Part shown: positions 7,065 through 10,146 of the stretch, piece by piece | Numbering within the stretch: position 1 is the first letter of the stretch | Layout: every line of letters starts with the position of its first letter | Source of the DNA: Pseudomonadota bacterium | GTDB taxonomy: Bacteria; SAR324; XYD2-FULL-50-16; JAHJRI01 | Direction of reading: 5' to 3' | DNA length: 10,146 nucleotides | NCBI GenBank assembly: GCA_022360105.1 | Contig: JAKSDL010000209.1 | Coordinates: forward strand, 1 to 10,146 | Notes under the pieces: model-generated | Told to the model about the DNA's origin: nothing | Seen by the model: the letters and a program-made list of their open reading frames with translations, nothing else | The model's database searches: none | Program-made: the position numbers and the translations under genes

Positions 7065-7907
7065 ATGATTGTAGACTTTCATACCCACATTTTTCCTTCG
7101 GACATTCGGACCAAAAAAAAACGTTTTTTTTCCAACGAACCTGCATTTAAACTCCTTTATGAATCGGATCGTTCAAAGATGGTTGGGGCTCAAGAGCTCA
7201 TCAAATCAATGGACCAGCAAGGTGTTGATAAATCGGTGGTTTTTGGATTTCCCTGGTGCAACTCCGAATTGATTCAATATCACAATGATTATGTGATAAA
7301 TGCAGTTAAAGCCTATCCCGACCGGTTGATCGGCTTGTGTTGTTTTGATATGGATTTTAATGAGGCTGAGCAGGAGATTCTGCGGTGTGTTGATGCAGGA
7401 TTAAGTGGTGTCGGCGAATTAGCCAGTTACACCAAACCAATAGATCAGATATTGATTGAGAAGCTAGCCCCGGTGATGACATTGTGTGAAAAAAACGCTC
7501 TGCCGTTACTGCTGCATGCTAATGAACCTGTAGGCCATAATTATCCGGGCAAGGCTCCGGACTCACTTTCCGGTGTGTATCAGATCGTTTCCTCATTTCC
7601 GCAAAATATTATTGTTCTGGCTCATTGGGGTGGAGGTTTGTTTTTTTATAGTTTGATGAAGAAAGAGGTAAAGGAAAAACTAACAAACGTTTTTTTTGAT
7701 ACGGCAGCATCCCCTTTTTTGTATCATAAAAAAATTTATAGTCTGGCCAGGGATCTTATTGGAGTAGAAAAAATCCTGTTTGGATCAGATTTTCCTTTAA
7801 TTAAACCGGAACGCTATTTCAAAGAACTTGAACATTCCGGGCTTAATGCAAGCGAACTTTCCTTGCTAAAGGGAGGCAATGCAGCTCGTCTGTTTAATCT
7901 GGTCTGA
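7065..7907 (+). CDS. Amidohydrolase family 2 (TIM-barrel metal-dependent hydrolase)
   Basis: This 280-residue protein belongs to the amidohydrolase-related group (Amidohydro_2), whose members hydrolyse or decarboxylate small cyclic or carboxylated substrates using one metal ion. All expected metal and catalytic positions are seen: His6 and His8 in VDFHTHIF, His151 in LLLHANEP, His187 in IVLAHWGGG, and Asp242 in ILFGSDFPL. The end GGNAARLFNL is also typical of the family. No signal peptide is present, so it is cytoplasmic. I start at ATG 7065, because the family N-terminus begins exactly at MIVDFHTH; an in-frame TTG at 6996 would add 23 residues with no family match. No Shine-Dalgarno site is visible. 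The substrate cannot be deduced. A small membrane protein gene follows 108 bp downstream on the same strand and could share the transcript. Confidence 0.88.
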   Translation: MIVDFHTHIFPSDIRTKKKRFFSNEPAFKLLYESDRSKMVGAQELIKSMDQQGVDKSVVFGFPWCNSELIQYHNDYVINAVKAYPDRLIGLCCFDMDFNEAEQEILRCVDAGLSGVGELASYTKPIDQILIEKLAPVMTLCEKNALPLLLHANEPVGHNYPGKAPDSLSGVYQIVSSFPQNIIVLAHWGGGLFFYSLMKKEVKEKLTNVFFDTAASPFLYHKKIYSLARDLIGVEKILFGSDFPLIKPERYFKELEHSGLNASELSLLKGGNAARLFNLV

Positions 7908-8015
7908 TTCATCAAACTTGAAAAACCAGGGATTTCGAGACACTTGATTGCATAATTCCAGGTCAGAAAACATTGCAACTAACATATATTCCACCTTCAC
8001 GGGTCGCTAAAAACA

Positions 8016-8447
8016 ATGGTTGAAACTCTGCAACAACGACATAAAATTATTATCTCCGTTCACTTTATATCCACTATTGCGTTACTTCTGTTTTGGGGAG
8101 GTTACTATTTGACCCGCTTTACCGGATGGATGCAGCCTGCCATTTATTCCGGGTTGAGGAACGCTTTTCCTATGCCGGACAGTATCCTGATAATATTGAT
8201 GATCGCTGCAGGAGTGTTGACCTATCAAAAAAATAAACTTGGCGACCGGTTGAGCATTTTTACAGCATTAATTCTTGTGCTGATAGGTATTGCCGGGTTT
8301 CACGTGACGTTATCCGGAGGACTTCAATTGATCTCAATGGTGACTGTGCTTCGAAGCGGTTTTGTAAATCTTTGGTGCATTGTATTTGGATTGTTTTTTC
8401 TCTTGAAGCTGACCGAACGAAAAGGCAAAAAAAGAGGACGGATTTAA
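8016..8447 (+). CDS. Small four-helix membrane protein, function unknown
   Basis: I do not recognise this 143-residue protein. Four hydrophobic segments are clear: about 11-31, 56-71, 80-98 and 115-132. The C-terminal tail KLTERKGKKRGRI is strongly basic, which by the positive-inside rule puts it in the cytoplasm. A polar loop at 32-54 (TRFTGWMQPAIYSGLRNAF) separates the first two helices. There are no conserved histidine or cysteine clusters that would suggest a heme protein or enzyme. The ATG at 8016 follows an A-rich leader (gctaaaaaca) without a Shine-Dalgarno site, the same arrangement as at the zinc-ribbon gene. It lies 108 bp after the amidohydrolase gene on the same strand. It is followed by an AT-rich tail and then the MITE-like element. 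Coding potential is supported by its even hydrophobic pattern. Confidence 0.65.
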   Translation: MVETLQQRHKIIISVHFISTIALLLFWGGYYLTRFTGWMQPAIYSGLRNAFPMPDSILIILMIAAGVLTYQKNKLGDRLSIFTALILVLIGIAGFHVTLSGGLQLISMVTVLRSGFVNLWCIVFGLFFLLKLTERKGKKRGRI

Positions 8448-8487
8448 ACCACAAACGTGTAAAAAAAAATTGATTTGGAACGTAATT

Positions 8488-8676
8488 CAAATGGTAGGGC
8501 GGCCCTACGTGGCCGCCAGAGGATTGGATTGGGAGTATAAACAAATTAATGTTAAATGGATTTGAACGTATAATATAAGCTTCTGCAAGGTTTCCCGGGT
8601 TTCAGCATTGCAAAAGCTTGTCGGCGGGGCCGCTGAATTTGTGAGACTCGTAGCGAAGAACCCGCCCTACCATTTG
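8488..8676. mobile_element. MITE-like non-coding element with perfect 15-bp terminal inverted repeats
   Basis: The left end caaatggtagggcgg (8488-8502) and right end ccgccctaccatttg (8662-8676) are exact inverted complements and bound 189 bp of non-coding DNA. The left end also forms local hairpins: GTAGGGC-g-GCCCTAC (8494-8508), and GGCGGCC-ctacgt-GGCCGCC (8498-8517). A larger hairpin sits in the middle (8577-8619). The GC-rich ends contrast with an AT-rich interior. No transposase is encoded, and I see no clear target-site duplication. The structure fits a miniature inverted-repeat element or a pair of inverted REP-like units. It lies in the gap between the convergent membrane-protein and queA genes, where insertion would be harmless. 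Confidence 0.65.
8577..8619. repeat. Internal 12-bp inverted repeat inside the MITE-like element
   Basis: The arms aagcttctgcaa (8577-8588) and ttgcaaaagctt (8608-8619) match as inverted complements at 11 of 12 positions, with a 19-base loop that itself contains the palindrome cccggg. As DNA or RNA this would form a stable hairpin near the centre of the surrounding element. It strengthens the view that the region is a structured mobile or regulatory element, and it could also act as a bidirectional barrier to transcription between the two convergent genes. Confidence 0.6.
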
Positions 8677-8743
8677 TCATTAAAGTTGATCAGAGTTTTA
8701 CTACAATTAAGGGTTTGTCGGACCTAAACTGGAAGTCATGAGG

Positions 8744-9790
8744 TTATTTGATATACATGCAATCACCAAAGCTGAAGAATCGATATTGGCTGGCTACAGC
8801 CTCGTTGTATGCCTTGAATAGAAAATCCTTTCCTGCCATAGCTGAAACCATCATCAACAATGTGGATTCCGGCAAATGAAAATTGGTTAGCAAGTTATCC
8901 ACCACTTTGTACTGATAAGGCGGATAAATAAATAAACCGGTGCTTTGCTCCCCTGTTTTCAGTGTTCCTTGTTGCCAAGCTGATTCAAGACTTCGGGTTG
9001 TCGTAGTGCCCACCGCAATGATCGCTCTTTTTTCTGCTTTTGCCTTAAGAATGGTAGCAGCGGTTTTTTTTGAGATTTCAAAGCGTTCCTCATGCATGGT
9101 ATGCTTTGAAACATCGTCCTCACGAATTGGTTCAAAGGTTCCCAGGCCCACGTGCAAGGTGATCGATGCGATTTCCACGCCTTTATCTCGAATGGTATCC
9201 AACAGTTCCGGGGTGAAATGCAAGCCTGCAGTCGGTGCCGCAATAGATCCGTAATTGTTGGCATAGACGGTCTGATACCGGTTTAAGTCCTCTTCCCTGT
9301 TGTTTACATCGTTCCTCATTTTATGAATGTAAGGAGGCAGGGGAGCATAACCGACCTGTTCAAGGCTTTTTAAAATGTCGCTTGTTTTTTGGAAATCAAT
9401 AACATATTCGCCACTCTCCTCTTTTTTCACCAGGTTCGCTGCTAACCGCCCATTACAAAAGGAAAGTGTTTCACCGGGTTTTGCTTTGGAAGCGTTTTTG
9501 AGTTTGCAACGCCATTGATTCCCGCCCACATTTTCGATAAGTAAAGCTTCAATTGTTGCCCCACTAAGCCTTTTGCCGGGTAACCGGGCCGGTATTACAC
9601 GGGAGTCGTTTATTACCAGCACAGAGCCGGGTTCCAGAAGTTCCGGAAAGCTGTAAAAACTCCGATGTTCCAGCGTCCGGTTTGATCGGTTTAAAACCAT
9701 CATTCGGGAGTTTTCCCTACGATCAGCCGGATGAATCGCAATCAATGTATCGGGTAGTTGGTAGTGATAGTCAGATTTTAAAAGCGGCAT
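8744..9790 (-). CDS. queA: S-adenosylmethionine:tRNA ribosyltransferase-isomerase
   Basis: QueA transfers and isomerises the ribosyl part of S-adenosylmethionine onto preQ1 in the anticodon wobble position of certain tRNAs, giving epoxyqueuosine in the penultimate step of queuosine synthesis. From the chosen start it has 348 residues, normal for the family. Conserved blocks include SDYHYQLPDTLIAIHP (6-21), VINDSRVIPARLPG (59-72), YGSIAAPTAGLHFT (180-193), TLHVGLGTFEPI (211-222), GTTTTRSLES (261-270) and NFHLPESTLLMMVSA (303-317). The ATG at 9788-9790 matches the family N-terminus; an in-frame TTG 16 codons upstream would add unmatched sequence. No Shine-Dalgarno site is evident. The gene lies 101 bp downstream of purB on the same strand with a hairpin between. 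The C-terminal extension FGDCMYIK is short and normal. The identification is secure. Confidence 0.97.
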   Translation of the reverse strand: MPLLKSDYHYQLPDTLIAIHPADRRENSRMMVLNRSNRTLEHRSFYSFPELLEPGSVLVINDSRVIPARLPGKRLSGATIEALLIENVGGNQWRCKLKNASKAKPGETLSFCNGRLAANLVKKEESGEYVIDFQKTSDILKSLEQVGYAPLPPYIHKMRNDVNNREEDLNRYQTVYANNYGSIAAPTAGLHFTPELLDTIRDKGVEIASITLHVGLGTFEPIREDDVSKHTMHEERFEISKKTAATILKAKAEKRAIIAVGTTTTRSLESAWQQGTLKTGEQSTGLFIYPPYQYKVVDNLLTNFHLPESTLLMMVSAMAGKDFLFKAYNEAVASQYRFFSFGDCMYIK

Positions 9791-9867
9791 GCTGGATTTT
9801 AGGAGATGCTGGAATGAACGAGTTGGCTTTTGTATCAAGCAAAAAAGATCAACAATATAATCAATTC

Positions 9868-9886
9868 GCCCGGCAGATTACCGGGC
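9868..9886 (-). terminator. GC-rich hairpin after purB, possible terminator or attenuating structure
   Basis: On the minus strand GCCCGG, a 7-base loop (TAATCTG) and CCGGGC form a perfect 6-bp GC-only stem starting 5 bases after the purB stop codon. The nearest T-run (CTTTTTTG) is about 18 bases beyond the stem rather than directly after it. It is therefore not a textbook intrinsic terminator and may only reduce read-through into queA or protect the purB mRNA 3' end. Confidence 0.4.
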
Positions 9887-9891
9887 ATTAG

Positions 9892-10146
9892 CTAAAAGTC
9901 CCGGGCATGTCCCAGGTAAGCCAGTGGTGTTAGCTGCTTTAGGTCAGCTTTAACCGAGTCTGGCAATTCCAGGGAGTCAATAAATTCACTCATAATTTTT
10001 TGATCCACTTCCTTTCCCCTGGTCAATGCCTTTAACTTCTCATATGGCTCCGGAATATCATATCTGCGCATCACGGTTTGAAAAGCTTCACCTAGAAGCA
10101 GCCAGGCATCTTCCAGCTCCAATTTCAGTTTTTCCTGATTAACGGC
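9892..10146 (-). CDS. purB: Adenylosuccinate lyase, C-terminal part (runs off window)
   Basis: The last 84 codons of a gene are in view; the frame stays open to the right edge, so the start lies outside. The segments LEDAWLLLGEAFQTVMRRYD, PEPYEKLKALTRGKEVD and LTPLAYLGHA correspond to the C-terminal domain of PurB, closely following the E. coli form (QTVMRRYG...PYEKLKELTRGKRVD...TPANYIG). PurB splits SAICAR and adenylosuccinate, releasing fumarate, in IMP and AMP synthesis. The catalytic histidine and serine-loop regions are beyond the window. The protein ends GHARDF, shortly after the motif, as in the family. It is followed on the same strand by a hairpin and queA. The second purine gene here, purN, is 5 kb away, so the pathway is dispersed rather than one operon. 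Confidence 0.93.
   Translation of the reverse strand, partial: AVNQEKLKLELEDAWLLLGEAFQTVMRRYDIPEPYEKLKALTRGKEVDQKIMSEFIDSLELPDSVKADLKQLTPLAYLGHARDF

Noticed and set aside
8260..8544. 94-codon minus-strand frame including GGHVGPPYH
   Set aside because: It overlaps the membrane-protein gene and the end of the MITE-like element; the peptide comes from reverse reading of the repeat.
9839..9891. preQ1 riboswitch upstream of queA
   Set aside because: A hairpin is present, but the A-rich pseudoknot tail typical of preQ1 aptamers does not follow it, and it sits at the purB stop codon.

Overview
This is a bacterial chromosomal window of moderate to low GC (about 43% by eye). It carries mainly housekeeping and metabolic genes, several small or poorly characterised genes, and two conspicuous non-coding repeat structures. 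No single gene fixes the lineage. Several start codons have an A-rich leader and no Shine-Dalgarno (SD) sequence (for example aaaaacaATG at two genes). PurN has a GGQGMYG-type loop, which I recall from Bacteroidetes-like proteins. PurB resembles the Escherichia coli type. An uncultured environmental lineage (FCB group, Calditrichota/KSB1-like, or Desulfobacterota-like) is plausible, but this is inference.

Left part (1-2700): a solitary HicB-like protein (176-442, minus); a DUF554 (YqgA/YdfK-type) membrane protein (705-1391, minus); a short GGGGTCAG-type motif that may be a relic of a REP-like element (about 1540-1570); and a 78-residue zinc-ribbon-like protein (1644-1880, plus). The zinc-ribbon gene converges, with a 16-bp gap, on a TerB/DjlA-like helical protein (1897-2697, minus).

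Centre (2700-7000): a divergent intergenic region leads into a radical SAM protein of the spore-photoproduct-lyase (SplB) superfamily with a C-terminal helix-hairpin-helix-like segment (3055-4185, plus). It converges on purN (4380-4970, minus). The gap between them holds an almost perfect array of 12.9 copies of the heptamer GCTAACC. Upstream of purN on the same strand is a cytoplasmic GH51 alpha-L-arabinofuranosidase (5097-6731, minus).

Right part (7000-10146): a metal-dependent amidohydrolase (7065-7907, plus) is followed by a four-helix membrane protein of unknown function (8016-8447, plus). Next comes a 189-bp MITE-like element bounded by perfect 15-bp inverted repeats (8488-8676). Then queA (8744-9790, minus) lies downstream of the 3' end of purB (9892-10146, minus), which runs off the window edge.

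Functionally, purN and purB belong to de novo purine synthesis and queA to queuosine tRNA modification. The other genes form no recognisable single pathway. I see no phage, CRISPR array, rRNA, tRNA or complete insertion sequence. The features most worth following up are the heptamer array, the MITE-like element and the SplB-HhH protein. I see no convincing multi-gene novel system.
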